45,301 nt of DNA from Candidatus Zhuqueibacterota bacterium. GTDB taxonomy: Bacteria > Zhuqueibacterota > Zhuqueibacteria > Zhuqueibacterales > Zhuqueibacteraceae. The stretch is from assembly GCA_022616415.1 (NCBI GenBank), contig JAKEEU010000078.1:1-45301 (forward strand), written 5' to 3'. Position numbers and translations under genes: made by a program. Shown here in pieces: positions 1 through 7,190 of the stretch (positions are counted from its first letter, which is position 1; every line of letters starts with the position of its first letter). The notes below the pieces were generated by a model. That model searched no databases and had not been told where the DNA came from. It was given only the letters and a program-made list of their open reading frames with translations.

Positions 1-90
1 AAGAGTCTCCTTCAGATGTTGAATATTGACGAACATCTTTCTTTGGTTGCAACCGGAAAAGAAAGTAAGCTGCGATTTCTTATTGAATAA
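1..90 (+). CDS. 3' end of an unidentified ORF, cut by the window edge
   Basis: The first 29 codons are open in frame 1 and end with TAA at 88-90. The residues (for example QMLNIDEHLSLVATG) look like ordinary protein but are too few to assign to a family. The frame is the same as that of the NTF2-like fragment that follows directly, so the stop separates two unrelated sequences. This could be the tail of a real gene or decayed sequence. Confidence 0.3.
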   Translation, partial: KSLLQMLNIDEHLSLVATGKESKLRFLIE

Positions 91-399
91 GTGGTCACTG
101 TGGAACAACGCGATGGACCGGACATTGGAAAGATCCAAATCGCCCGGTACGAAATGCTCAACCCGCATGTGGTGGTTGACGGCAACATGGCGCTGCTGAC
201 ATACAACCTGGTGAATTACCACCGGGATGCCCAAGGTGTCGAGTCGGTGGGGAGTTGCTGGAATTCCACAACCGTGTATCAGTACCGTGATGATACATGG
301 AAGGCGATGCACTCGCACTGGTCGTTCACTCGCCACGTTGCGTTTCAGAACATGACGCCGGAGGCGTCCGAAGGAATCGAAGCGCAAGACCAGGCTTGA
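91..399 (+). pseudogene. DUF4440/SnoaL-like (NTF2 fold) protein, N-terminus missing
   Basis: The 102-codon frame begins at a GTG directly after a stop and matches the C-terminal two thirds of small NTF2-like proteins of the DUF4440/CaMKII-association type: NPHVVVDGNMALLTYNLVNY followed by SVGSCWNSTTVYQYRD and MHSHWSFTRH are the typical beta-strands of that cone-shaped fold. The usual N-terminal helices and first strand (roughly 40-50 residues) are absent, so it is probably a 5'-truncated copy. Such proteins bind small ligands or assemble as dimers; no specific function can be given. No ribosome binding site is seen before the GTG. It is followed after 37 bases by an intact-looking small gene. 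Confidence 0.5.
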
Positions 400-436
400 G
401 GCGTCGGTGTCAGATTCTCAAACAATGGAGGCAGAT

Positions 437-712
437 ATGGCAATACTTGCGATGTTTGAGGTGAATGGGGCAAACGCATCGAAAAACGATGAGGTCATCC
501 GTCGGCTTACGGAAATCGGTCAAAGAGTACCCGACGGACAGATGCACCACGTCTGCTATGGCGACAGGGAACGCCTACAGGTTATAGACGTTTTCGAGAG
601 TCAGGCCAAGCTTGATGCCTTCGGCGCGAAGCTCATGCCGATCCTGCAAGACATGAGTATCGAGGCGAAGCCAAGAATCTTCGAGGTCTACAACATCATT
701 GAAGGGCAATAG
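437..712 (+). CDS. Small ferredoxin-like (ABM/dimeric alpha-beta barrel) protein, hypothetical
   Basis: A 91-residue protein with a pattern typical of antibiotic-biosynthesis-monooxygenase-like or other dimeric alpha-beta barrel proteins: MAILAMFEVNG forms a first strand, a helix follows (IRRLTEIGQ), then HHVCYGDRERLQVIDVFES, and a helix with FGAKLMPILQDM before a final strand (RIFEVYNII). I assign only the fold, with moderate confidence. The start at 437 is chosen because a GGAGG (427-431) lies five bases upstream; an earlier in-frame ATG at 425 has no such site. The gene is short and self-contained, and it is followed by an attC-like core pair. Confidence 0.5.
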   Translation: MAILAMFEVNGANASKNDEVIRRLTEIGQRVPDGQMHHVCYGDRERLQVIDVFESQAKLDAFGAKLMPILQDMSIEAKPRIFEVYNIIEGQ

Positions 713-720
713 GGCAAGGC

Positions 721-743
721 GGCCTAACCGGAGCGTTATGCGG
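721..743 (+). repeat. attC-like core remnant (GGCCTAACCG...ATGCGG)
   Basis: GGCCTAACCG (721-730) and GCGTTATGCGG (733-743) resemble the outer R'' and R' cores of an integron attC site brought together with almost no arm between. A second copy of the same layout (GGCCTAACCG, six bases, ATGCGG) is at 3863-3884. A true attC would have 57 bases or more with paired arms, so at best these are collapsed remnants. Confidence 0.2.
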
Positions 744-781
744 TCAACAGAGTAGCCAAGGATGAAAGGACTTAGACTCAC

Positions 782-1531
782 ATGTCTCTTGAAGCCGATT
801 ATCTGGGGGCTTTCGAGGAACACTCGCCAGAGGGCATTCGCGCGGCGCTCGCCGCTGGTGCGAGTCCGACACAGCACATAAAGGGTAAAACGCCAATCAA
901 CTGTCTGATTGAAGGGTACCCGCGATCTCCGCAGTTCGCGGCGTGCCTTCGCGTGTTGATCGATGCTGGCGCCAAGATCGACGATCCCTTGCTCGAAGTG
1001 CTGTTGTTGGATGACGACGCGGGACTCCGGCGTCTTCTGAATACTTCGGGTTCAGATATGGCTCGCAAATTACACGCACCCTGCGCATTCACTTCTTGCG
1101 AAGGCGTTACGGCGCTCCACATCTGTGCGGAGTTCAATTGCCTCTGATGCGCCCGGCTGCTCCTCGAGGCTGGAGCAGAGGTGAACGCTCCGGCCGAAGT
1201 CGACGCCGTGGGTTTCGGTGGGCAGACGCCGGTTTTTCACGCCGTCAACAGCATCTTTAATTACTGCCGTCCGATGTTGGAATTACTGGTTGAGGCCGGG
1301 GCCGATCTGGAGGTGCGGCTAAAAGGCTTGGTGTGGGGAGGCGGTTCCGACTGGGAGACACTGATCTTGGACGTAACTCCGATCTCGTATGCGCAGTGCG
1401 GCCTTTACTCGCAGTTTCATCGCCGTGAACATGACGTATATAACAATCTCTCTTACCTGTACCGGCGGCGGCATGGGGCCCAACTGCGGGTTCGGAATGT
1501 TCCGAATAAGTATCTGGCACCAAGAGCATGA
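782..1531 (+). pseudogene. Ankyrin-repeat protein interrupted by one in-frame TGA
   Basis: Two stretches in the same frame (782-1147 and 1148-1531) together make a continuous protein of about 249 codons with a single TGA at 1145-1147. The reading across the stop, GVTALHICAEFNCL then CARLLLEAGAEVNAPAEVD, is a continuous ankyrin repeat, and further repeats follow (TPVFHAVNS, MLELLVEAGADLEV). A CGA-to-TGA change would explain it. Ankyrin repeats mediate protein-protein contacts; no enzymatic domain is present. The start ATG at 782 follows GAAAGGACTTAG, a weak ribosome binding site. The alternative is translation of two pieces, or readthrough, which the sequence cannot distinguish from simple decay. 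Confidence 0.7.
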
Positions 1532-1619
1532 TCGGGGTCAGATGATATTCGCGAACTGCTTGCCTCCATATTTTCGCTCGTAATGGGCAGCGCGATTGAG
1601 AAGAGTCATCATGCAATGA

Positions 1620-2267
1620 ATGAGGTCCTTCGACCCCGCGCTGAGCAATCACGATAAGAACTCATCTGGGATGAGTCTCATGACGATAGACGGAGTTGCG
1701 CAGATCTTGATGATGAGCGGAGCCGGCGTGATCGGCGTTGCGCCGGCGGATGGCGGGCTGCTTTGGGAGCACAAACGGCCGGTGGGTACTCGCATCGTCC
1801 AGCCGGCCCTGACCGCGGACGGCGACGTATTGGTCAGCTCCGGTGGGGAGACGCGCCGCATCGCAGTCGCGCACGGACCCGGCGGATGGACCGTCGAAGA
1901 GCGCTGGACCTCGGCCGGGCTGAAGCCCTACTTCAACGACTTCGTCGTTCACGAGGGCCATGCCTTCGGCTTCGATGGCCGCATCCTCGCGTGTATCGAT
2001 CTCGAGGACGGCAAGCGCAAGTGGAAGGGCGGACGCTACGGCAACGGCCAGCTCGTCTTGTTGCCCGACCAGGACTTCCTGCTGGTGCTGTCGGAGGAGG
2101 GCGAGCTGGCGCTGGTCGGGGCGGTCCCCGACCAGTTCAGGGAGCTCGCGCGGTTCCCGGCGATCAAGGGCAAGACCTGGAACCACCCGGTGCTGGTCCG
2201 TGACGTCCTGCTGGTTCGCAATGGCCAGGAGATGGCCGCGTTCCTGCTGTCTCTTGCGAGAAGCTGA
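1620..2267 (+). pseudogene. PQQ-binding-like (BamB-type) beta-propeller, C-terminal fragment
   Basis: The 215-codon frame shows repeated propeller blades: VIGVAPADGGLLWEH, GDVLVSSGG, ILACIDLEDGKRKWKGG, FLLVLSEEGELALVG and LLVRNGQEMAAF. These are the W/DG-rich blades of PQQ-like outer-membrane or periplasmic propeller proteins. Such proteins normally carry a signal peptide and 350-450 residues; here no signal peptide is seen and the recognisable part begins near 1665. The preceding residues look like unrelated sequence. It is therefore most likely a 5'-truncated copy carried in by rearrangement. GC content here is visibly higher than in the higBA segment downstream. Confidence 0.6.
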
Positions 2268-2312
2268 CGGGACTTGCCTTCGCGGCGATTGCCATGATAG
2301 TAGTTATCAAAA

Positions 2313-2444
2313 GCGTACTCGAAAGAAACAAAGAGCATTCCGCCCCCGCCCGTTGCGCTTGTCGTCAAGCTCGAAATGTCGGACGATGGTGCGGTGACTT
2401 CAGAATGGAGAAAGGCCATTCGTCAGCGGCATAACGCGGAAGCG
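2313..2444 (+). pseudogene. Duplicated fragment of the secreted zinc-protease gene
   Basis: This stretch matches 4076-4201, inside the protease gene at 4001-4948, over about 126-132 bases with scattered differences and one six-base length difference. It covers only the codons just after the signal peptide. It runs directly into the MaoC-like tail at 2463, making a short chimeric reading frame (2376-2558) that starts SDDGAVTSEWRKAIRQRH. It has no independent function that I can see. Confidence 0.65.
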
Positions 2445-2462
2445 GGAGTGTTGTCGATTCAT

Positions 2463-2590
2463 CCCACCAAGCCGGTGACGCAGCTCAAAATCACCGTCAA
2501 GCACCAGGATGGAGAAACCGTGCTGAATGGTGAGGCGTGGTGCTACACCTTTCGGTAAGCGACGAGACAATCAATCTTGGAAAAAATCCT
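2463..2590 (+). repeat. Direct repeat copy 1: MaoC-like 3' gene end, left of higBA
   Basis: This 128-base stretch is repeated at 3395-3522 with about 17 differences (near 87% identity). Both copies encode TKPVTQLKITVK followed by QDGETVL and EAWCYTF and then a stop codon (TAA at 2556 here). The pattern resembles the last strands of a MaoC/hotdog hydratase-like protein. Most differences are at third codon positions, so the two copies diverged while still coding. The repeat ends at the -35 hexamer of the higBA promoter. Confidence 0.7.
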
Positions 2591-2619
2591 TGCGAATAAT
2601 AACGAAATTCGTTATTATT
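2590..2619 (+). promoter_or_regulatory. higBA promoter with a perfect 12-bp inverted-repeat operator
   Basis: AATAATAACGAA (2595-2606) and TTCGTTATTATT (2608-2619) are perfect inverted repeats around one central base. They overlap a promoter reading TTGCGA (2590-2595), 17 bases, TATTAT (2613-2618). Transcription would start close to the higB ATG at 2626, so the toxin mRNA would be nearly leaderless. Autorepression by HigA binding such palindromes is the known mode in this family; its use here is inference from position. Confidence 0.7.
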
Positions 2620-2625
2620 TGGTCT

Positions 2626-2907
2626 ATGATCAAAACGTTCAAGGATAAAGAGACTGAAAAGATATTCCATCGTACCTTTTCGCGTAAGCTACCGCACAAT
2701 ATACAAAACCTAGCGATGCGAAAGCTATGGATATTGGATGCAGCGACCGATTTGAATTCTCTTCGAGTTCCCCCTTCTAATCACCTGGAAGCGTTGCACG
2801 GTGATCGAAAAGGACAACACAGCATACGCATCAACATACAATGGCGAATTTGTTTTAAGTGGTATGAAGGTGATGCGTATGATGTAGAAATTACTGATTA
2901 TCATTGA
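2626..2907 (+). CDS. higB: HigB/RelE-family mRNA interferase toxin
   Basis: The 93-residue product begins MIKTFKDKETEKIFHR and continues with WILDAATDLNSLRVPPSN, HLEALHGDRKGQHSIRIN and IQWRICFKW, ending VEITDYH. These are the hallmarks of HigB (RelE superfamily), a ribosome-dependent mRNA-cleaving toxin. Length matches the family. The start at 2626 is preferred over upstream GTG/ATG options because the promoter and operator end at 2619 and the family begins at this residue. HigA follows after 15 bases, the toxin-first order typical of higBA. The module sits between two direct repeats of an unrelated gene end, which points to acquisition by recombination. Catalytic His/Arg residues typical of the fold (GDRKGQHSIR, QWRICF) are retained, so the toxin appears intact. 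Confidence 0.85.
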   Translation: MIKTFKDKETEKIFHRTFSRKLPHNIQNLAMRKLWILDAATDLNSLRVPPSNHLEALHGDRKGQHSIRINIQWRICFKWYEGDAYDVEITDYH

Positions 2908-2922
2908 AAGGAGTTACAGACG

Positions 2923-3237
2923 ATGCGTCAGAAAAGAATGCCCCCGATACATCCTGGCGAGATCTTGCTTGAAGAGTTTCTCAAGCCAATGAACATTAGC
3001 CAGTACAGGCTTGCAAAGGATATTAATGTCCCAGCAAGACGCATAAATGAGGTTGTGCAAGGGAAACGCGGTATTACGGCAAATACGGCCTTACGCTTAG
3101 GCCAATATTTTGGCATGTCCCCACAATTCTGGATTAATCTTCAAACGCATTATGACCTTGAAGTGGAGTCAGACAAGATTGCCGATCGTCTTAAGCGCGA
3201 GATACGGGTGTATGAAGGCGCTAATTTGGTGCCTTAA
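2923..3237 (+). CDS. higA: HigA-family XRE antitoxin
   Basis: The 104-residue protein carries the HigA signature PPIHPGEILLEEFLKPM, followed by a helix-turn-helix (SQYRLAKDINVPARRINEVV) and TANTALRLGQYFGMSPQFWI. HigA proteins bind and neutralise HigB and repress their own promoter through the helix-turn-helix. A strong ribosome binding site (AAGGAG) lies upstream of the ATG at 2923. The likely operator is the perfect palindrome at 2595-2619. The protein is full length, so the pair should be functional. Transcription continues into sequence with no clear gene or terminator. Confidence 0.87.
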   Translation: MRQKRMPPIHPGEILLEEFLKPMNISQYRLAKDINVPARRINEVVQGKRGITANTALRLGQYFGMSPQFWINLQTHYDLEVESDKIADRLKREIRVYEGANLVP

Positions 3238-4000
3238 TTTTGAACGCTATTTCTCTCCATTTTTAAAGCCCATGGCCAAGTGGTAAAAGACAGCCAATCC
3301 CGATAACAAAAAATTCAGCGAGCGTTGGTCGGTGATGCGCTTTCAAATAGCCATGATGCACAGCTAAGCTGTGCGATTTACAACGACTGCCCACCCCACC
3401 AAACCGGTGACGCAGCTCAAAATCACCGTCAAGCGCCAGGATGGAGAAACCGTGCTGGAAGGCGAGGCATGGTGTTATACCTTTCGCTGAGGCATGAGAT
3501 CATCAATCTCGGAAAAAATTCTGCATGGGAAATTGTTAAGTTGTACTGTTTTGTCGATAGTTGACTGCGGCGAGAAATTTATTTTCTGCCGCAGAAACCA
3601 AGTTAGCAGTAATGAAGTAGTTGAGGATACGGCCATTATCACTGGTACCACCAACAGGTAACTTGGATTCTCGAAGGACACATCACGATGCACAGCTTGA
3701 ATTCAATGGTCAGGATCATAAACGCTTTATAAGCCGTCTCTTTTGAGTGGATTTCATGAATTTCACAATGATGGGGAATTCTCTTTCCGTAAGTTTTGTC
3801 AAAATATGCAATGGCAGAATTCTTGAATGACAGCTACAGAAACAAGACCCAGCTTATTGTTTGGCCTAACCGTGTGTGATGCGGACTGCCGGGCAGGTGG
3901 ATGATTTTCAGGCTGCGCCCGTTTCAACGTCCCGTCTCCAGTCGCACTCTGGCTCGTCTCCGCAGCCCAGACATTATTGGATTCTAACACTAATCTTCCC
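3238..4000. other. Decayed stretch without an intact gene
   Basis: This interval contains direct-repeat copy 2 (3395-3522), an attC-like remnant (3863-3884) and AT-rich sequence around 3530-3840 in which no family can be recognised on either strand. Short open frames exist on both strands but show no conserved motif and no ribosome binding sites. It reads as scar tissue between the higBA module and the protease gene. Confidence 0.5.
3395..3522 (+). repeat. Direct repeat copy 2: MaoC-like 3' gene end, right of higBA
   Basis: This is the second copy of the 128-base repeat at 2463-2590, ending in frame with TGA at 3488-3490 after EAWCYTFR. It has no upstream coding region in frame beyond a few codons. 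The two copies bracket the higBA module and about 150 bases of flanking sequence. Confidence 0.7.
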
Positions 4001-4948
4001 ATGATTTCACTTCGCAGCAGTACGATGTTCTTTCTTACATTGGAATGCCTCGCCCTCATCCTCGGCACAACCCCAGCGTACTCGCAAGAACCAAAGAGCA
4101 TCCCACCCGTTGCGCTTCTCGTCAAGCTCGGGATGTCGGAGGATGGCGCGGTGACTTCAGAATGGATAGAGGCCATTCGTCAGCGGCATGATGAGGAAGC
4201 GTTGTCGGCAATCATGGCCAGCAAAAAAAGATTATCGGAAGAAGAAGCGCAGTGGGCCGGCCTCGTAAAGAGAAAAGTCTCAACCTGGCTCACCATGATC
4301 GACTCCTTGCAGATACCTTTCCGGGCCGTCACTCCTCCTGACACGGTTGCCATCTTGCTGGGAAATCTGGGAGGCGAAGATGCCTTTGTATATTCTGATG
4401 CAACGATTGGCTTTGATCTGAGTAAGCTCCACAGCTATTATGGCTCGGCCTCGACGACTGCGAACAGCAGCAGAATCGACCGGTTCTTTGCCCATGAATT
4501 TACTCATCTATTGCACAAGGCCTGGCGGAAAAAACACGGCCTGGAGCTTGAGTCACCGTTCGAATTTGCGCTGTGGGAATGTCTAACCGAAGGACTGGGA
4601 AATTACCGTTCGCTTTCCGACAAATGGATACTGGAGGGTGGGAAATTAACCCCGCACGCTCAGGAAGTTCTGTCGCGGCTGCAACCAATATTTGTCAAGC
4701 GCATCTCAGCTCTGGAACATGCGAATGATGAAGAAGCCGAGCCATTGCTGAAAGGCCTTTCGATGGGCCCCTTCGATCAAAAGTGGGGCGCCTTAACCGT
4801 CGCACTCTGGTTCGCCCAAGAAGCCAAAGGCGATGATCATAACTTACAACAATGGGTCGAAGCCGGACCTTCGGGCGTTTTGGTGTTAGCCCAAAAATAT
4901 CTTCCCGAAGATTTAAAACGAGAAATGCCAAAAGTTGATGCGCAATAA
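4001..4948 (+). CDS. Secreted zinc metalloprotease-like protein (HEFTH)
   Basis: A 315-residue protein with a signal peptide (MFFLTLECLALILGTTPAYS, likely cleaved after AYS) and a zinc-binding HEFTH motif (His165, Glu166, His169) preceded by a helix and followed by WECLTEGLGNYRS, where a Glu about 30 residues downstream could be the third ligand. That layout is a gluzincin-type metalloprotease. No close family name is recognised. The start at 4001 (ATG) or 4025 (ATG) fits the signal peptide; upstream TTG at 3977 would add charged residues before it. A fragment of this gene is duplicated at 2313-2444. It ends 26 bases before the promoter of the biosynthetic operon and is probably a separate transcription unit. 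The substrate is unknown. Confidence 0.6.
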   Translation: MISLRSSTMFFLTLECLALILGTTPAYSQEPKSIPPVALLVKLGMSEDGAVTSEWIEAIRQRHDEEALSAIMASKKRLSEEEAQWAGLVKRKVSTWLTMIDSLQIPFRAVTPPDTVAILLGNLGGEDAFVYSDATIGFDLSKLHSYYGSASTTANSSRIDRFFAHEFTHLLHKAWRKKHGLELESPFEFALWECLTEGLGNYRSLSDKWILEGGKLTPHAQEVLSRLQPIFVKRISALEHANDEEAEPLLKGLSMGPFDQKWGALTVALWFAQEAKGDDHNLQQWVEAGPSGVLVLAQKYLPEDLKREMPKVDAQ

Positions 4949-4974
4949 ATTGCTTAGACCGCTCATCTAAAGTA

Positions 4975-5003
4975 TTGACAAAGTCAATAAAAATATTTAT
5001 CTT
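4975..5003 (+). promoter_or_regulatory. Sigma70-type promoter of the biosynthetic operon
   Basis: TTGACA (4975-4980) is a perfect -35 hexamer and TATCTT (4998-5003) a fair -10, separated by exactly 17 bases. Transcription would begin near 5010, leaving about 80 bases of leader before the first plausible start codon. The position, directly before a run of translationally coupled biosynthetic genes, makes it the likely main promoter. Confidence 0.7.
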
Positions 5004-5091
5004 TGTCGAACGGGTATTCTATTCAAATTCGGCTTTTCACTCAAACGTCGGCTTCTCATCACTACTCAAGTTGTATAGTAGTCAATTTACC

Positions 5092-5664
5092 GTGACTACC
5101 TTGTTCGGACTGAAAGTCATAGAGCGCCTCTTGCCGCATCGCCCGCCATTTCTGATGGTCGAGTCGGTGGTTTCGTACGCGGGAGGCGATGCTCCTGCTC
5201 TTAACGCCGAGCGGCCCATTCGCCGGTTGGAACCTGTGTTCGCCGGCGCCGAACCGCCCTTGTACTGGCCGTCGGCGTACGTTATCGAAGGTCTGGGACA
5301 ATCCTGCAATCTCTTGAACCTCATTTGGAAACTAGAACGTATCTTTGCCGCAAAAGGCTTGGATCCTGAAAGTGTTTGCGGAGCGCTGATGAGCATGGAG
5401 GCCGACAACAGCAACTACACGACAGAACTATTATCGAAGTTTCTTATAGGAGGTGCTATGAAAACATCTTCCAAGATGGGCCTATTAGCTTCGGTCGATG
5501 TCGAAGTCATCGGTCGCGTCTGCGCCGGTGAGCTGCTTCGCTACGAAGTGCGACGATCACACGTTTTCGGCGAGTTGTCGCGCTTCACGGTGCGCGCGTG
5601 TGTTGGAGAACGCGTGATCGTTCGAGGCGCCATAGTGGGCGCGCGATTGGAGGGTGCCGCATGA
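5092..5664 (+). CDS. FabZ-like hotdog protein lacking the catalytic His (DH-like subunit 1)
   Basis: The protein aligns by eye with 3-hydroxyacyl-ACP dehydratases: LLPHRPPFLMVESVVSY (about residues 13-29) corresponds to the FabZ LPHRYPFLLVDRV region, and YVIEGLGQSCNLL (63-75) to its hot-helix containing the catalytic Glu, here Glu66. The catalytic His of the FabZ GHFP motif is replaced: the sequence reads FAGAEPP, giving Ala53. A helical insertion of about 30 residues precedes the last strands (VDVEVIGRVCAGELLRYEV). It may therefore be a structural partner of the second FabZ-like protein (15223-15834), as in heterodimeric dehydratases of aryl-polyene systems. The upstream TTG at 4975 lies inside the promoter, so GTG 5092 (or TTG 5101) is the likelier start. 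It overlaps the next gene by ATGA. Confidence 0.7.
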   Translation: MTTLFGLKVIERLLPHRPPFLMVESVVSYAGGDAPALNAERPIRRLEPVFAGAEPPLYWPSAYVIEGLGQSCNLLNLIWKLERIFAAKGLDPESVCGALMSMEADNSNYTTELLSKFLIGGAMKTSSKMGLLASVDVEVIGRVCAGELLRYEVRRSHVFGELSRFTVRACVGERVIVRGAIVGARLEGAA

Positions 5665-7190
5665 TGCGCCAGACCGACGTGGTGATTGTGGGAGCCGGCT
5701 TGGCGGGCATGACGCTGGCTCTGCAATTACGGCGGACGCTGCCCACGCTCAACGTGACCGTGCTCGATCGGCGCAAGCATCCCGCGCCCGAGACGACTTT
5801 CAAGATCGGCGAGTCCATGGTCGAGGTCTCCTCATGGTACTTGCGGGAGGAGTTGGGACTCCGAAACTACTTGCTCGAGTCACATCTGCCCAAGTTTGGC
5901 CTGCGCTTTTTCATGACCGACGGAGACAACCGCGATATAGGACGGCGCCCCGAGTTCGGCTTGTTAAATATCCCAGACCGGCCCAAGCTGCCGCACGAGG
6001 CCTTTCCGGGATTGCATCTGCCCACGTACAACGTCGATCGCGGCCGTTTGGAGAACGATCTGGTGGAGCGCTGCCGTGAAGCCGGCGCCGAAGTTCTCGA
6101 TGGCTGCAAGGTCGAAACGTTGAATCTGGGCAATCCGCACGAACTTGAGACCCCGCGTTCCAAGCTGCGCGCTCGCTGGGTGATCGACGCCACCGGCCGC
6201 GCCGGAATTCTGGCGCATCAGTTGAAGCTCAGACAATATGAGGGACATCAAATCAATGCGGCATGGTTTCGGTTGGGTGGCCGAATCAATACGGATCAGT
6301 GGACCAAGAATGAGACTTATCATAACCGAACCTTTCCCGATCTGCGTTGGCGCAGCACGAACCACTTGATGGGCCCGGGCTACTGGATTTGGCTTATCCC
6401 GCTGCAGAATGGAAGCACGAGTGTGGGTATCGTGGCCGATCCTAACCGGCATCCCCTTGATCGGATCAATCGCTTTGAACGGGCGCTGACTTGGCTGCGC
6501 GAGCGTGAGCCGCAACTGGCTGAGGTCGCCGCTTCGCTCGAGCGCCTGGACTTCAGAGTGTTGAAAGTGCAGGCGTATCTCTGCCGTCGCCCACTATCGG
6601 TTGACCGTTGGGCCCTCTGCGGTGAATCCGGCTTTTTTGTCGATGCGCTTTATTCACCGGGCGGAGATTTCATCGCGGTGGGAAACACCCTTACGACTCA
6701 GATGATCGCGGCTGACTACGCCGGAGATCGCTTGCGAGTAGCCACGCTTGCCAAGTTTGGCGAGCAGTTGCTCAACGGCATGCTGCAGCACTATATAGGT
6801 CTCTATCACGGCAGCTACCAGTTTATGGGAAAGCCCGGTGTCATGTTGCAAAAGGTGGCATGGGATATCGCGGTGTACTTCGCTTACAACGTTCTGCTTT
6901 TTTGCAACGGCCGCCTCTGCGATCCGGAGTTTCATCGCACGATTCGGCAGGAAAACGCGCGCCTGGAGAGTTTGCAACAACTCATGAGGTATCGTTTCAA
7001 AGCCCGGGCTGCTGTTGAGAATGGCTCTTACACCGGCCGCTTCATTGATCAAACTTATGTCGAGCCTATTATGTCGCTCTATCGGTCGAGCAACGGCCGC
7101 CTGGATGCCGACGCTCTCAAAGCCCGGTTGGGAGAAAACTTAAAAATCCTGGAGCGCTTCGGAAACAACATTGAGGAGCTTGTGGCATGA
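5661..7190 (+). CDS. FAD-dependent halogenase-like oxidoreductase
   Basis: The 509-residue protein has the FAD-binding Rossmann motif VIVGAGLAG (residues 8-16), the GES motif (50-52), VIDATGRAG (174-182), and WIWLIP (242-247), which matches the WxWxIP motif of flavin-dependent halogenases. Lys78 (LPKFGLRF) lies where the active-site lysine of tryptophan-type halogenases is expected. A further FAD-contact segment reads GESGFFVDALYSPGGDF. Family members either halogenate or hydroxylate/epoxidise; the acyl-ACP context suggests a carrier-bound substrate. A strong GGAGGG (5649-5654) precedes the ATG at 5661, which overlaps the stop of the previous gene (ATGA). It needs a flavin reductase partner, not present in the window. 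Substrate and true halogenation are inference. Confidence 0.75.
   Translation: MMRQTDVVIVGAGLAGMTLALQLRRTLPTLNVTVLDRRKHPAPETTFKIGESMVEVSSWYLREELGLRNYLLESHLPKFGLRFFMTDGDNRDIGRRPEFGLLNIPDRPKLPHEAFPGLHLPTYNVDRGRLENDLVERCREAGAEVLDGCKVETLNLGNPHELETPRSKLRARWVIDATGRAGILAHQLKLRQYEGHQINAAWFRLGGRINTDQWTKNETYHNRTFPDLRWRSTNHLMGPGYWIWLIPLQNGSTSVGIVADPNRHPLDRINRFERALTWLREREPQLAEVAASLERLDFRVLKVQAYLCRRPLSVDRWALCGESGFFVDALYSPGGDFIAVGNTLTTQMIAADYAGDRLRVATLAKFGEQLLNGMLQHYIGLYHGSYQFMGKPGVMLQKVAWDIAVYFAYNVLLFCNGRLCDPEFHRTIRQENARLESLQQLMRYRFKARAAVENGSYTGRFIDQTYVEPIMSLYRSSNGRLDADALKARLGENLKILERFGNNIEELVA

Noticed and set aside
2376..2558. Short gene of 60 residues before higBA
   Set aside because: It is a chance fusion of a protease fragment and a MaoC-like tail, both of which occur elsewhere in the window.
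4975..5091. TTG start of the first FabZ-like gene at 4975
   Set aside because: TTGACA at this place is a perfect -35 hexamer with a -10 17 bases on, so the start must lie downstream of about 5010.
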